Assembly: GCA_965262485.1 (NCBI GenBank)
Contig: OZ253540.1
Span: forward strand, 2,542,001 to 2,606,000
Source: Bin87 sp965262485
Lineage (GTDB): Bacteria > Chloroflexota > Dehalococcoidia > Lucifugimonadales > UBA3495
Direction of reading: 5' to 3'
Length of the DNA: 64,000 nt
In this document: one piece after another, positions 49,318 through 57,905 of the stretch
How positions within the stretch are numbered: the first letter of the stretch is position 1
Layout: every line of letters begins with the position of its first letter
Notes under the pieces: generated by a model
Told to the model about the DNA's origin: nothing
The model's input: only the letters and a program-made list of their open reading frames with translations
The model's database searches: none
Made by a program: the position numbers and the translations under genes

Positions 49318-49345
49318 CAACGACGTCACCTGGACCACGTCGTTG
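49318..49345. promoter_or_regulatory. Inverted repeat upstream of the CoA-transferase operon
   Basis: CAACGACGT and ACGTCGTTG are perfect 9-bp inverted repeats with a 10-nt spacer, about 150 bp upstream of the start at 49167. It could be an operator or a hairpin. Confidence 0.35.
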
Positions 49346-49364
49346 TTCACTCCGCTCTTTCCAC

Positions 49365-49396
49365 GACCGTCCTTCGACAGGCTCAGGATGAGCGGA
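49365..49396. repeat. Family D core fragment
   Basis: ACCGTCCTTCGACAGGCTCA and the following GGATGAGCGG match the core of family D. No ends are present. Confidence 0.6.
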
Positions 49397-49400
49397 TGGG

Positions 49401-49433
49401 GCCGCCGGCAGTCCTGCAAAGGCTGCCGGCGGC
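49401..49433 (-). terminator. Hairpin after the surface-protein gene
   Basis: GCCGCCGGCAG and CTGCCGGCGGC form a perfect 11-bp stem, 34 bp past the stop on the minus strand. No T-tract follows. Confidence 0.55.
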
Positions 49434-49466
49434 GTTGCGTCGGGGGGCCAGCTCCCGATTGTTCTG

Positions 49467-52400
49467 CTAGCCGCTGTCGCCGTCCTCCGAGGTGACGGTC
49501 ACGGTCACCGTGTCGGTGTCGGACCCGCCCTCTTTGTCGGTTACGGTTAGTTGGAACTCCAGCGTTGTGCCGTCCGCCGCGTCGGCGGGGAGGGTGAACC
49601 TGGGGTCGCCGAACTTGTCGGCGGCCTGGTTGTACCGTTCAGCCTGCGGGTGCGTCAGCGTGACGCTGGGGCCGGCGAGCTGCGTCCACTGGTGCGCCAT
49701 CCGCCACCACTCTCCGTAGGGGTTCGTGCTGCAAATGCCCTCCAGGGTGATGCTCGCCCCCGCCGTGGACGTCAGGTCGTCCCCGGCGCAGGCCGTGGGC
49801 GTCGGCAGTACGGTCACCGTCGTTTTCCGGCTGGCGGTGAGGCCGCCGGAGTCGGTTACGATCAGCCGGAAGGTCAGGGCCGTTTCGCCGCTGACCGCCG
49901 GCGCGGTGAAACTGAGGACGCTGCTGTTGGCCCCCTCCAGGGTGGCCGTCGGCGTTCCGCCCGTCTGTTCCCAGAGGTAGGACAGAGCATCCGCCGCGTC
50001 CTCGGCATCGGTGGCCTGGCCGGTGATCTGGACCGTTTCGCCGGCAAAGACTCGCACCAATGCCAGTTCCGCCACCACCGGCGGGGTGTTATCGGGCCGG
50101 ATAACCGTCACGGTCACCGTGTCCGAGTCAGACTCTCCTTCCTGGTCGGTCACCGTCAGTTGGAACTCCAGCGTTGCGCCATCCGCCGCGTCTGCGGGCA
50201 GGGTGAACCTGGGGTCGCCGAACTTGTCGGCAGCCTGGTTGTGCAACGACGTCTGCGGGTGCGTCAGCGTGACGGTTGGCCCGGAGAGCTGCGTCCACTG
50301 GTGCCCCATCTCCCACCATTCGCCGTGGGGATTGATGCTGGTTATGCCTTGCAGCGTCACACTCTCGCCCGGCGCGCCGGTCAGGTCGGGGCCGGCGTTG
50401 GCGGTGGGTGAGACCGTGGCCTGCTGCTCCGGTGGCTCCGAGGAGTCTGGGCCACTGTCGCCGCCCGCGCCCGTGCTGCCGGCCGCCGTGACGGTGACCG
50501 TCACCGTGTCCATGTCTGTCCTGCCGCCCTTGTCCGTCACCGTCAGCCGGAACTCGTAGGTGGCGTCGGCGGTCAGGCCCGTGGGCGTGGTGAAGGCGGC
50601 GCGGTCGCTGGTGGCGCGGGACAGCGCTACCGGGGTTCCGCTAGTCTGCTCCCACAGGTAGCTGGCGATGTTGCCGTATGGCGTGCTGCTCCTGCCTTCG
50701 AGGAAAACGCGGGTGTTTTCCGGCGCCGGATCAGGGCTTCCTGTGTAATAGGTTACCGCGCGGGCCGTGGGCGGGGCGTAGGGGCCGGTCAGGTACATCC
50801 TGACTTCCGGATGGATGATTATGCCGCGGTTGCCGTCGCCCCGGATGACGATCTGCTCGGTGCCTTCCGTGCCGTCCCGGTCGTTCACCGGCGTGATGGT
50901 GAAGGTCGCGCTGGCGCTGCGCTCGCCCGCCGGGATGGTGATCGCGGGGATCGCCGTGACGGTGTAGTCCTTGGCATGGCTTATCGTTCCGTCTTGGTTT
51001 ACTCGGTTGGTGTTTTGGGCGAAGAGATGCGTGATGTAGTTGAGCCGCTCGTCTATTCCCACGGTAAGGTTGATGCCGCACCCGGCTGGAGGTGTGGGTC
51101 CGGCGCACGCGACTGGGTCGCCGGGAGCCGGCCCGCCCACCACGCTGGCGGTGATGGTGACGGTCGTGCGGCCGGCGTTCTCAGCCAGCGTGCCGGGGCT
51201 GGCGGACAGGTTGACGGTTAGGTAGGTGGGCTTTGGCCGCCGGTCCTGGGCGCCGCCGACTGCCCTCAGCGCCGGGTACTGCATACTGTTGCGGAAGTCC
51301 CAGGGGTCGTCTCCGCCGGTGGTCGGGTCGTTGTCGTTGTCGGCGTTGTCCAGGTCCACGTTCCAGTTCTCGTAGATGTGGAAGTAACGTGGGACGCCCC
51401 GCAACTCGGAGTATCTCTGGCCCTGGGCGGTCTTGGCGGCGCGGGGAGTGGTGCTGACGACGCCAGCGAGAAGATAGTAGCTGTCGGTGATTCTGTCAGC
51501 GTAGGTCCCGATACCGCCGCCCACCAGTCCCTTGTCGCCGCCCTGCAAGTCGTTCACCTTGCCCACAGGGCGTAGGAGGCGGTTATCGAGCCGGCAGTTC
51601 CGAGGTGCCCTACCAGCCCGCCGTTGTTGGTGCTGTTGCCGGTTACCGCAACGTCAGCATAGGATGCGATGACCGCTCCCTGGTTGGAGCCGACCAGCCC
51701 GCCAACCTGGGCGGTGCCCTCAACGTTGCCGGTGGCGTAGCTGGTGCTGACCTTGGGGATTCCGCCGCTTTGTGTTTGTGCGAAGCCCACCAGGGCGCCG
51801 ACGTCGCCGCCGGTGGCGGTAATGTCAACGTTGACCAGCCCGACGTTGCGGATAGTCGTCGCGCCTGTAACATGCCCAAACAGCCCGGCCCGGCCGCCCG
51901 ACCGGTTGATGAACAGGTTGGAGATGACGTGGCCGTTGCCTTCGAAAATACCCTCAAAGGTAACGAAGTTGACCTGCCCGAAAATCGGCAGCCAGCCAGC
52001 GCCGCCGTTCCAGTAGGTGTCCCCGGCGTCGGCCTGAAGGTTGCCGTTGGTGTCGAGGTTCAGGTTGGTGGTGAGCTCGTAGCCGGTGCAGGTGTGGTTG
52101 GGGCAACCCATGGTCGGATCCCCGTCGTCATTCGCCCCTCTGTTGGGGTACGCGGGGACAAAGGCTACGTCGTTACTAGATCTTCCGTTGCCGTCCAGGT
52201 CCCAGCGGATGACGTTCAGTTGCGCAAGGTTGGAGACCTCGATGAGGCCGTCGTCATCCAGGTCGTAGTCAACCGTTGGTGTCTGCGCGAGGGCAGGCCC
52301 GCCGCTAAACAGAGCCGCCAGGGTAACTACGGCAAGGGCCAGGAACAGGCCGGCCAGCCGGCGCGGCGTCCTTTTGACCCACCTTTTGCGGGGGTAGGAA

Positions 52401-52478
52401 GGCGGGGGGGTAGGAAGGCGAGGAGGCCCGCGGCTGGGCGGAAGCCTTCGTGGTCTTGGCGGTCACCGGGTTGAACAT
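49467..52478 (-). pseudogene. Large secreted GLUG/Calx-beta/PKD surface protein, broken by two frameshifts
   Basis: Three frames join to one gene of about 1,000 codons. The start MFNPVTAKTTKASAQPRASS is in one frame; the signal peptide (LAGLFLALAVVTLAALFSGG then PALAQ) and the GLUG-type repeats (ISNLFINRSGGRAGLFGHVT, SYATGNVEGTAQVGGLVGSN) are in a second; the Calx-beta-like and PKD/REJ-like domains are in a third, to the stop at 49467. The first break is a 16-bp tandem duplication (52388-52418). Removing one unit gives SSPSYPRKRWVKRTPRRLAG in frame. The second break is an extra TG near 51560; removing it turns the terminated SYALWAR into SYALGKVNDLQGGDKGLVGG. The protein would be secreted and adhesive or structural. 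The ATG at 52478 has AGGGAG upstream. Confidence 0.78.
52388..52418. repeat. 16-bp tandem duplication causing a frameshift
   Basis: GGGGTAGGAAGG occurs at 52391-52402 and again at 52407-52418, exactly 16 bp apart, with G-runs of five and seven before the two copies. It lies between the start codon and the signal peptide of the surface-protein gene. Confidence 0.85.
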
Positions 52479-52540
52479 GATGGTACGGGTTACTCCCTTC
52501 GTAATGGTGTAGCGCTTTCCCAGGTCAGGTTAGGGCAGTG

Positions 52541-53066
52541 TTATAGTCCCTGGCGGCGGAGCTGTTCTTCCAGCTCCCGGACGCGGGCCTCGGCGGCGGC
52601 GCGGGCTGCAAAGCTCGGTATCGGCGCGGGCTTGCTCGGCATCAGCGCGGGCGCGTTCATCTTCAAGGGTGGCGATGCGCTGGCCCGTGACCGGGTCGTA
52701 AAAGACCAACTCGCCCCGCTCCCACCGGATGTTCAGGTCCAAGACCGGGCTGTATCCCTGCCAGACTTCCGCTTCCATCCGCTTGACAATCATCGGTTGG
52801 TAAAGGCCATCCACCAGACGGTCTGCGGCCAGAAACTCCCCGTTATACTCTCTGGTGGGGTCGCCAGTGACTACCGGGCTGATGTACCGCCTGCTGTTGT
52901 GGACCGTGGTCTTCAGGTTGCCCATGTACTGGTTCAGGAAATAGGCGTTGCCCGTTCTCGATAGATGGTCGAACACCATCCCGTCCTTGCTTTCCTCAGG
53001 AGGGTCCGGAAGATATATGAACGATTCGGGTTCCGGCGTTATGCCAACCGTGTTGTCCGAGGTCAT
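52541..53066 (-). pseudogene. Degenerate Uma2 gene with core deletion and frameshift
   Basis: The reading starts MTSDNTVGITPEPESFIYLP and follows the paralog at 53139 closely at both ends. Compared with that paralog, about 70 residues including the PDLVLEIASRST nuclease core are missing (join near YISPVVTGDPTREYNGEFLA). Near the end the frame is lost after RADTEL: the alternative frame continues ARAAAEARVRELEEQLRRQG to a stop at 52541, as in the intact coiled coil. In its own frame the protein is 178 residues, ending at 52530. It cannot be a nuclease. Confidence 0.82.
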
Positions 53067-53138
53067 GGAAACTCCTCGCGGCTTCGTAGGATATTCCTGA
53101 TATTGCGGGCAGTTGTCGCATCCCGGCAGATGGCCGGA

Positions 53139-53918
53139 TTAAGCCTCCCCCTGGAACAGCCGGGCTTCCAATTCTCGAATCCTCGCTTCGGCATTGTCGG
53201 CCCGGGCGCGTTCAACGCTGCGTTCGGCTTCGGCATTGTCGGCGCGGGCGCGTTCAACGCTGCGTTCGGCTTCGGCATTGTCGGCGCGGGCGCGTTCATC
53301 TTCAAGGGTGGCGATGCGCTGGCCCGTGGCCGGGTCGTAAAAGATCAACTCGCCCCGCTCCCACCGGATGTTCAGGTCCAGGACCGGGCTGTATCCCTGC
53401 AAACTGCCGTCTGGCAATTCCTCAATCTCTATGGCAACGTACACCCCGTCCGCCAGACGGTCGCCGGCCAGCCGTGCCCCGTGATAATCCCCCGTCTCGT
53501 CGAACCGCCAGTACTCCGGTATCTCCAGCGCCGCGTAGTCCCGCCGCTTCTCTCCCACGTCGATGTGTCCGGTACTCCGGGAGGCGATTTCCAGCACCAA
53601 GTCCGGCGGCTTCCCCTGCTCCGAGATGACGTAGGCGTTGCTGGCCTTGTAGGCCGCCGGATCCACCCCAAAGGCCACCAGCAGGTCGGGATACCTCACT
53701 CCGGCCAGACTCCGGGTGGGCGCCAGGGCCAGGTAACGATCGCCAGCCACCAGGGTGGTATCGGGATTACCCAAGTGCTGGATGAGGTGATAGGCGTTGC
53801 CGGTGGCGGTCAGATGGTCGAAACTGGTCATCTTGTCTTCCGGGTCTTCCGGCGGATCCGGAAAGACGAAAGGTTGTCGGGCCTGGGGCGTCTTGGCGAA
53901 GGTATCGGGTGTAGTCAT
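53139..53918 (-). CDS. Uma2-family putative endonuclease with heptad-rich tail
   Basis: The 259-residue protein has a Uma2 core: GVRYPDLLVAFGVDPAAY, KPPDLVLEIASRSTGHIDVG then EKRRDYAALEIPEYWRFDE. A C-terminal part (QGYSPVLDLNIRWERGELIF) is typical of Chloroflexota and cyanobacterial Uma2 proteins. It ends in a coiled coil made of 14-residue repeats (ERARADNAEAERSV, two copies plus a variant). PD, E-I-x-S and the following Lys are intact. The ATG at 53918 replaces a longer upstream reading without support. Its broken sister follows downstream. Confidence 0.88.
   Translation of the reverse strand: MTTPDTFAKTPQARQPFVFPDPPEDPEDKMTSFDHLTATGNAYHLIQHLGNPDTTLVAGDRYLALAPTRSLAGVRYPDLLVAFGVDPAAYKASNAYVISEQGKPPDLVLEIASRSTGHIDVGEKRRDYAALEIPEYWRFDETGDYHGARLAGDRLADGVYVAIEIEELPDGSLQGYSPVLDLNIRWERGELIFYDPATGQRIATLEDERARADNAEAERSVERARADNAEAERSVERARADNAEARIRELEARLFQGEA
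53186..53300. repeat. 42-bp tandem repeats in the Uma2 gene tail
   Basis: The unit beginning CTTCGGCATTGTCGG recurs at 53186, 53228 and 53270, exactly 42 bp apart. The copies encode 14 residues (six heptads in total) of the C-terminal coiled coil. Copy number could change by slippage without shifting frame. Confidence 0.88.
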
Positions 53919-54050
53919 GTCGCACCTGGCAATTGGCGGCAAGGCCGCCGCTTTGGCTCCCCTGAAAGGCATTGTTCTACGGCTGATATTCTACACCGCC
54001 GGGCCATTTTCGGAAAGCAAAGAGGCCCGCAGCGGCAGGGTCTTTCGATT

Positions 54051-54189
54051 CTCCCTCTCCTCTTGTGGGAGAGGGTTGGGGTGAGGGGTATAGTCTGCGG
54101 CAGGATAGTTCCCTGTCTCACACTTTCACCCTCACCCCTGTATCAAGTACGGGGCAGGCTCTAACCCTCTCCCATCAAGGGAGAGGGGA
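54051..54189. repeat. Family C hairpin pair
   Basis: Two family C units face each other: CTCCCTCTCCTCTTGTGGGA with GAGGGTTGGGGTGAGGGG, then CACCCTCACCCCTGTATCAA and CCCTCTCCCATCAAGGGAGA. They form part of the 745-bp repeat-filled gap between the Uma2 and GH105-like genes. The stretch 53919-54050 holds nothing recognisable. Confidence 0.7.
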
Positions 54190-54224
54190 TTTCTTGTAAA
54201 ACCGAAAGGCCCTGACGTCTCACC

Positions 54225-54344
54225 AGAGCCTTTTCAAAGTCCTCCGACCTCCGCTCATGGTGAGATTGTCGAACCATCGGCGACCGTCCTTCGACAGGCT
54301 CAGGATGAGCGGGTGGTTAATTTCCACAACTTTGAAAAGGCCCT
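54225..54344. mobile_element. Family D element, complete copy
   Basis: The 120-bp copy has ends AGAGCCTTTTCAAAGT and ACTTTGAAAAGGCCCT, inverted with one mismatch. The core contains the inverted CGCTCATGGTGAGATTGTCG / CGACAGGCTCAGGATGAGCG. The next element (family A) begins 5 bp later. Confidence 0.75.
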
Positions 54345-54349
54345 AACGT

Positions 54350-54531
54350 CTCACGCGTACCCGCTTTTATCTGTCATTGCGACCCCGTACTTGATGCGGG
54401 GGTGGCAATCTCGTCGCCGTAGCAATGATGATTTGCCGGCGTGTGTTCAACCTCAACGAGATTGCCACGTGGTTCGACAGGCTCACCATGAGCGGCTGTG
54501 CTTGTCGCAATGACAGATTACTGATGCGTGA
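54350..54531. mobile_element. Family A element with a D fragment inside
   Basis: The left end is CTCACGCGTACCCGCTTTTA; the right end is worn (AGATTACTGATGCGTGA). Within the right arm a D-type piece (GGTTCGACAGGCTCACCATG) replaces part of the usual sequence. The CCCCGTACTTGATGCGGGGG hairpin is kept. Confidence 0.75.
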
Positions 54532-54568
54532 ATGCTTATCTAAACCCAGGTTCCTTCCCTCCGGCCCT

Positions 54569-54598
54569 ACTGGATTCCCGCTTTCGCGGGAATGACGG
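54569..54598. repeat. Family B arm fragment
   Basis: ACTGGATTCCCGCTTTCGCG with GGAATGACGG matches the common inner hairpin of B1/B2. No ends are present. It lies 65 bp upstream of the GH105-like gene. Confidence 0.6.
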
Positions 54599-54663
54599 AA
54601 GGGATTGTTTGAGTATGATACCCTCGTTGCCATCCTAATCCGCTCCGTGCTGAGAGTTGCTCC

Positions 54664-56421
54664 ATGACTACCATGCACCCCACCGATATTAATGCTGCGC
54701 TGGTCAATCTGGTTCGCAAGCGCAATCCCGATTGGTGGCAAACCGCCGCCATTGGTCTTACTCCCGCCCTGCGCCCCATCCTGGCCCTGCAGGACACCCG
54801 AACCCTCGGGTCAGCCACGGACTCCCACCGGCCGGCCGTACTGCTCGTCGCCGGCCTGCGGGGAAACCGCTCCGACACGCCCCGCGTGTTGGTTGCGCTG
54901 GACCGGTTCACCCAATCCGCAGCCGCCGGAGCCTCCGGGGTTGCGTTATCCGCAATCGTCGCCGCCAATCCGGACGCCCTGGCCGGCGGTGACTGGGAAG
55001 CCAGCAGTGATCGACGGATCGACCTCACCGCCGGCTATCCACCCCGGGATGGGTTTTATTTCGACGAAACCGCTCCGGAGCGTCGCTACCTGTGGCGCTG
55101 GATTAACTACGAAGCCCCCGACCTGATTGTAGAGGTCGCATTGATCGACGAGGATAACGCCCCGCCGCGTTGGGAAGCCAACGCCGCGGCCAGGGGTTCT
55201 ACGGTTGCCTCCGCCCTGACGTCCGGCGATGTGTCCGACGACGGCTCGCTGGTCGCCGCCCTCGGCCATCCCGCCGATGATGCCCCCGGCCGCATCCCGG
55301 CCCTCCGTCTCACCACCCACTGGTCTGGACTCACCGATGCGTTGACCGCTTTGTGGGCTCTTACCGGCAGGGGCGCAGACGTACCGCCCTCTGCTGGCCG
55401 ACTCGCCCTGGATGCCCGCCGGTCCCGCTCTCCCCTCGCCCTCGCCCATATCCTGGCCGGACGCTACGGTCATGTGCTGGACCCGGTCAACTACACCCAG
55501 AGTGTTGGAATCAGCGGCCGCCTGCGGTTGGCTGCCCTCGACGAATCCTATCCCAACCCGACCGCCGAGATCGCGAACCTGGTGGAGCCGATCGTCGCCG
55601 ATCCGGCGAAATACCTGGACAACGCCGGAGGCGCTGCCCTCACCGGGGTGGTGTGGTCGGCGCGGCAGGCCGACATGACGGGCGATGATCGTTATCGGCA
55701 GCTGTTCTTCAACGCCGCCAATCGGTTCTCGTCCCGTGGTTTGGGCGAAGCTCCGGCCCCCTGCGACCCCGATTTCCGCGTCGAGGATATGTTCATGACC
55801 GGCGCGATGCTGGGGCGCGCCCATCGGATCAGTGGCGACGCCCGGTACGCCGATATGCTGGCCGACTTCCTGGTCGATGGCGGTGACGTCCAGCAGGACA
55901 ACGGCCTGTTCTGGCACGCCCGTTCCGCCCCGTTCTACTGGAGTCGCGGCAACGGGTTTGCGGCCCTGGGCTACGCCGAGGCCCTGACCTACCTGCCCGA
56001 TGAGCATCCCGCGCGGCCCGAGCTTTTGCGAAGGCACCGCAACCACCTGGATGCCATGTTAAGGGTTCAGCAACCCTGGGGTACGTTCGGAGAACTGGTC
56101 GATGTCCCCGGCGCGTGGGGCGAGCTCACCTCGACCTGCATGGTAGGTTACGCGCTGGCCCGCGGGTTGCGCAGCGGCTGGCTGCCGGCTGTTGCAGAAG
56201 CCGGATACGGTCGCGGCCTTACTGCCTGCTGGCGTGCGCTGTGTGAGCGCATCGACGAAGTCGGCGGCGTGGTGGACGGTTGCATCAGCACCGGCGTCAT
56301 GCCGGACATTCCGGCCTACCTGAATCGCACCGCCGTCAACGGCTATGACGACCGCACCGGCAGCATGGCCCTGTGGTTTGCCGGCGAGATGCACCAATAT
56401 CTGACGGGTGCCGCCAGGTAG
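54664..56421 (+). CDS. Fusion: M14/AstE-like peptidase domain (degenerate) with GH105/GH88-like hydrolase domain
   Basis: The 585-residue protein has two parts. Residues ~50-250 resemble zinc carboxypeptidase/desuccinylase-type sequences (AVLLVAGLRGNRSDTPRVLV, AIVAANPDALAGG, YLWRWINYEAPDLIVEVALI) but without an H-x-x-E metal motif at the usual place. Residues ~270-585 match unsaturated-glucuronyl or rhamnogalacturonyl hydrolases: RVEDMFMTGAMLGRAHRISG, NGLFWHARSAPFYWSRGNGF, ELTSTCMVGYALARGLRSGW. The second part should cleave unsaturated uronic acids from polysaccharide fragments. No signal peptide is seen. Both parts are in one frame. A B1 element begins 2 bp after the stop. Confidence 0.72.
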   Translation: MTTMHPTDINAALVNLVRKRNPDWWQTAAIGLTPALRPILALQDTRTLGSATDSHRPAVLLVAGLRGNRSDTPRVLVALDRFTQSAAAGASGVALSAIVAANPDALAGGDWEASSDRRIDLTAGYPPRDGFYFDETAPERRYLWRWINYEAPDLIVEVALIDEDNAPPRWEANAAARGSTVASALTSGDVSDDGSLVAALGHPADDAPGRIPALRLTTHWSGLTDALTALWALTGRGADVPPSAGRLALDARRSRSPLALAHILAGRYGHVLDPVNYTQSVGISGRLRLAALDESYPNPTAEIANLVEPIVADPAKYLDNAGGAALTGVVWSARQADMTGDDRYRQLFFNAANRFSSRGLGEAPAPCDPDFRVEDMFMTGAMLGRAHRISGDARYADMLADFLVDGGDVQQDNGLFWHARSAPFYWSRGNGFAALGYAEALTYLPDEHPARPELLRRHRNHLDAMLRVQQPWGTFGELVDVPGAWGELTSTCMVGYALARGLRSGWLPAVAEAGYGRGLTACWRALCERIDEVGGVVDGCISTGVMPDIPAYLNRTAVNGYDDRTGSMALWFAGEMHQYLTGAAR

Positions 56422-56422
56422 C

Positions 56423-56605
56423 AGGGCTATCACATATGAAATTACAGCCACGTCACTCCGGCGAAAGCCGGAGTCCAGAGAGGGTAATCTGCTGGATTTT
56501 CGCAGCGAAGCTACCGACATCATTACACTGGATTCCCGCTTTCGCGGGAATGACGGTTGAGGTGCGGGAATGACGGCGGTTAATTGGTCCACATGCGATA
56601 GCCTT
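56423..56605. mobile_element. Family B1 element (copy 3), adjacent to a stop codon
   Basis: The ends are AGGGCTATCACATATG and CATGCGATAGCCTT, with CGGCGAAAGCCGG and TTCCCGCTTTCGCGGGAA hairpins between. CCAGGTA(G) occurs on both sides (left adjacent; right offset by one base), possibly a target duplication. The left flank includes the TAG of the GH105-like gene. Confidence 0.82.
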
Positions 56606-56647
56606 GCTCCAGGTAGGCGCCGGGTCAAATCCCGGCAGGTCTGCGTG

Positions 56648-56848
56648 CTAGCGCCTGTTGACAATTAGCAAACCAGCCCGTCACTCCTGCGAAAGAACGT
56701 CACCCCGTACTTGATACGGGGCAGGAGTCCAGAGAGGGTATGATGAAAGAATCAGAACCGTGATTAACGACTTCGGCCACTGGATTCCCGCTTTCGCGGG
56801 AATGACGGTTGAGGTGCGGGAATGACGGTATTTGTCAACATACCCTAG
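56648..56848. mobile_element. Family B2 element (copy 3)
   Basis: The ends are CTAGCGCCTGTTGACAATTA and TTTGTCAACATACCCTAG, inverted relatives with CTAG at both tips. It is 201 bp and in the opposite orientation to copies 1 and 2. It contains both the CCCCGTACTTGATACGGGG and the TTCCCGCTTTCGCGGGAA hairpins. Confidence 0.85.
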
Positions 56849-56888
56849 AATTTGCGGCAACACTACGGATGCAATCGGAGGGGCCGCC

Positions 56889-57651
56889 ATGTTAACGCGT
56901 CTGGAAGTTAGCAGAGCTGGCGCATCATGGCGTTGGAACCATCGGCCATGCGGCGTCCAGACCGCTACACGCAAGCGCCGGGGATAGCAGCCAACGGGGC
57001 ACACATACCGGCAACGCTACAGCACTTGGCCAACGTTGTTGCGCCGCAGCATGGCGACATTCCCGAGGATGTTTATGCCATGGTGTCAATACGGGTGTCG
57101 AGCCTGGCTCCGGTACAGATGGTTCGGGTAGTGCGTGATGATGTGCGACAGCTGTTGTCGCTGGAAGTGGAAGAAACGTCGGGGTTGAAGTTGCGGGCCA
57201 ATTCGATCTCCGACGGTACGCTGCGGTTCCTAGCCTTGGCGATACTGACCGAAGTGTCGGAAAAATCCGCCGTTATTTGCATGGAGGAACCGGAGAACGA
57301 CATCCATCCGGCCAATCTGGCCGCGATGAACAAACTCCTGCATAGGATTGCAGTTGATGTAAACGAAGGGGTGATGTGTACAATCCTCTGCGCCAGGTGA
57401 TAGTTGCAACCCACTCACCCTATTTTGTGCAGCTGCAGGACAAAAGCGACCTCGTCCTGGCTAAAGATAGGATGTTTCGTGCCGATTCGGGTCAAATCCT
57501 TGAGCATGTGCTGAAGTGCGATCCGTATCGTGGAACCTGGCGTTGTTCGACCGACCGCGACGGAATCGATCTGATTTCATTGCAGTCCTATCTGATGCCT
57601 CCGGATGATGTACAAATAGCCTTTCCGCCAGATTTTTGGGCCAGAACCTGA
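56889..57651 (+). pseudogene. Relic of an OLD/RecF-type AAA ATPase gene
   Basis: Three frames carry pieces of one ATPase. The start MLTRLEVS at 56889 has a good GGAGGGG ribosome-binding site. A jump leads to LEPSAMRRPDRYTQAPGIAA then NGAHIPATLQHLANV and SISDGTLRFLALAIL with EEPENDIHP (Walker B and D-loop). The last frame has VIVATHSPYFVQLQ. The Walker A segment is missing between the first two pieces, and a frameshift near 57375 separates the last. The gene is dead as an ATPase. It lies directly after a B2 element. Confidence 0.85.
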
Positions 57652-57905
57652 TGCGGCGATGGCTGCGGTGCGCCCGGCAGGGTTTACACCGCTGAGGAGA
57701 GCAGGGCGCCGTGGCGCATGAGCTACGTCGCGCGCGCCGTATTTGCCCCACGACAGCGTTGTGGGTTCGCTGGTGAATCTACGGGTCGATTTATCGAATG
57801 AGTCTGATGCCGCCAGTAGTCAGGGCAAGAGAGGGTGTAGAATCTTGGGCGAATTTACGCGACGGCACCATCGTGGCGTAGCAGGAATCAAGGCCAATTT
57901 CTGAT

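Noticed and set aside
54946..56046. A 366-codon minus-strand frame opposite the GH105-like gene.
   Set aside because: Gly/Val/Arg-rich shadow without recognisable motifs.
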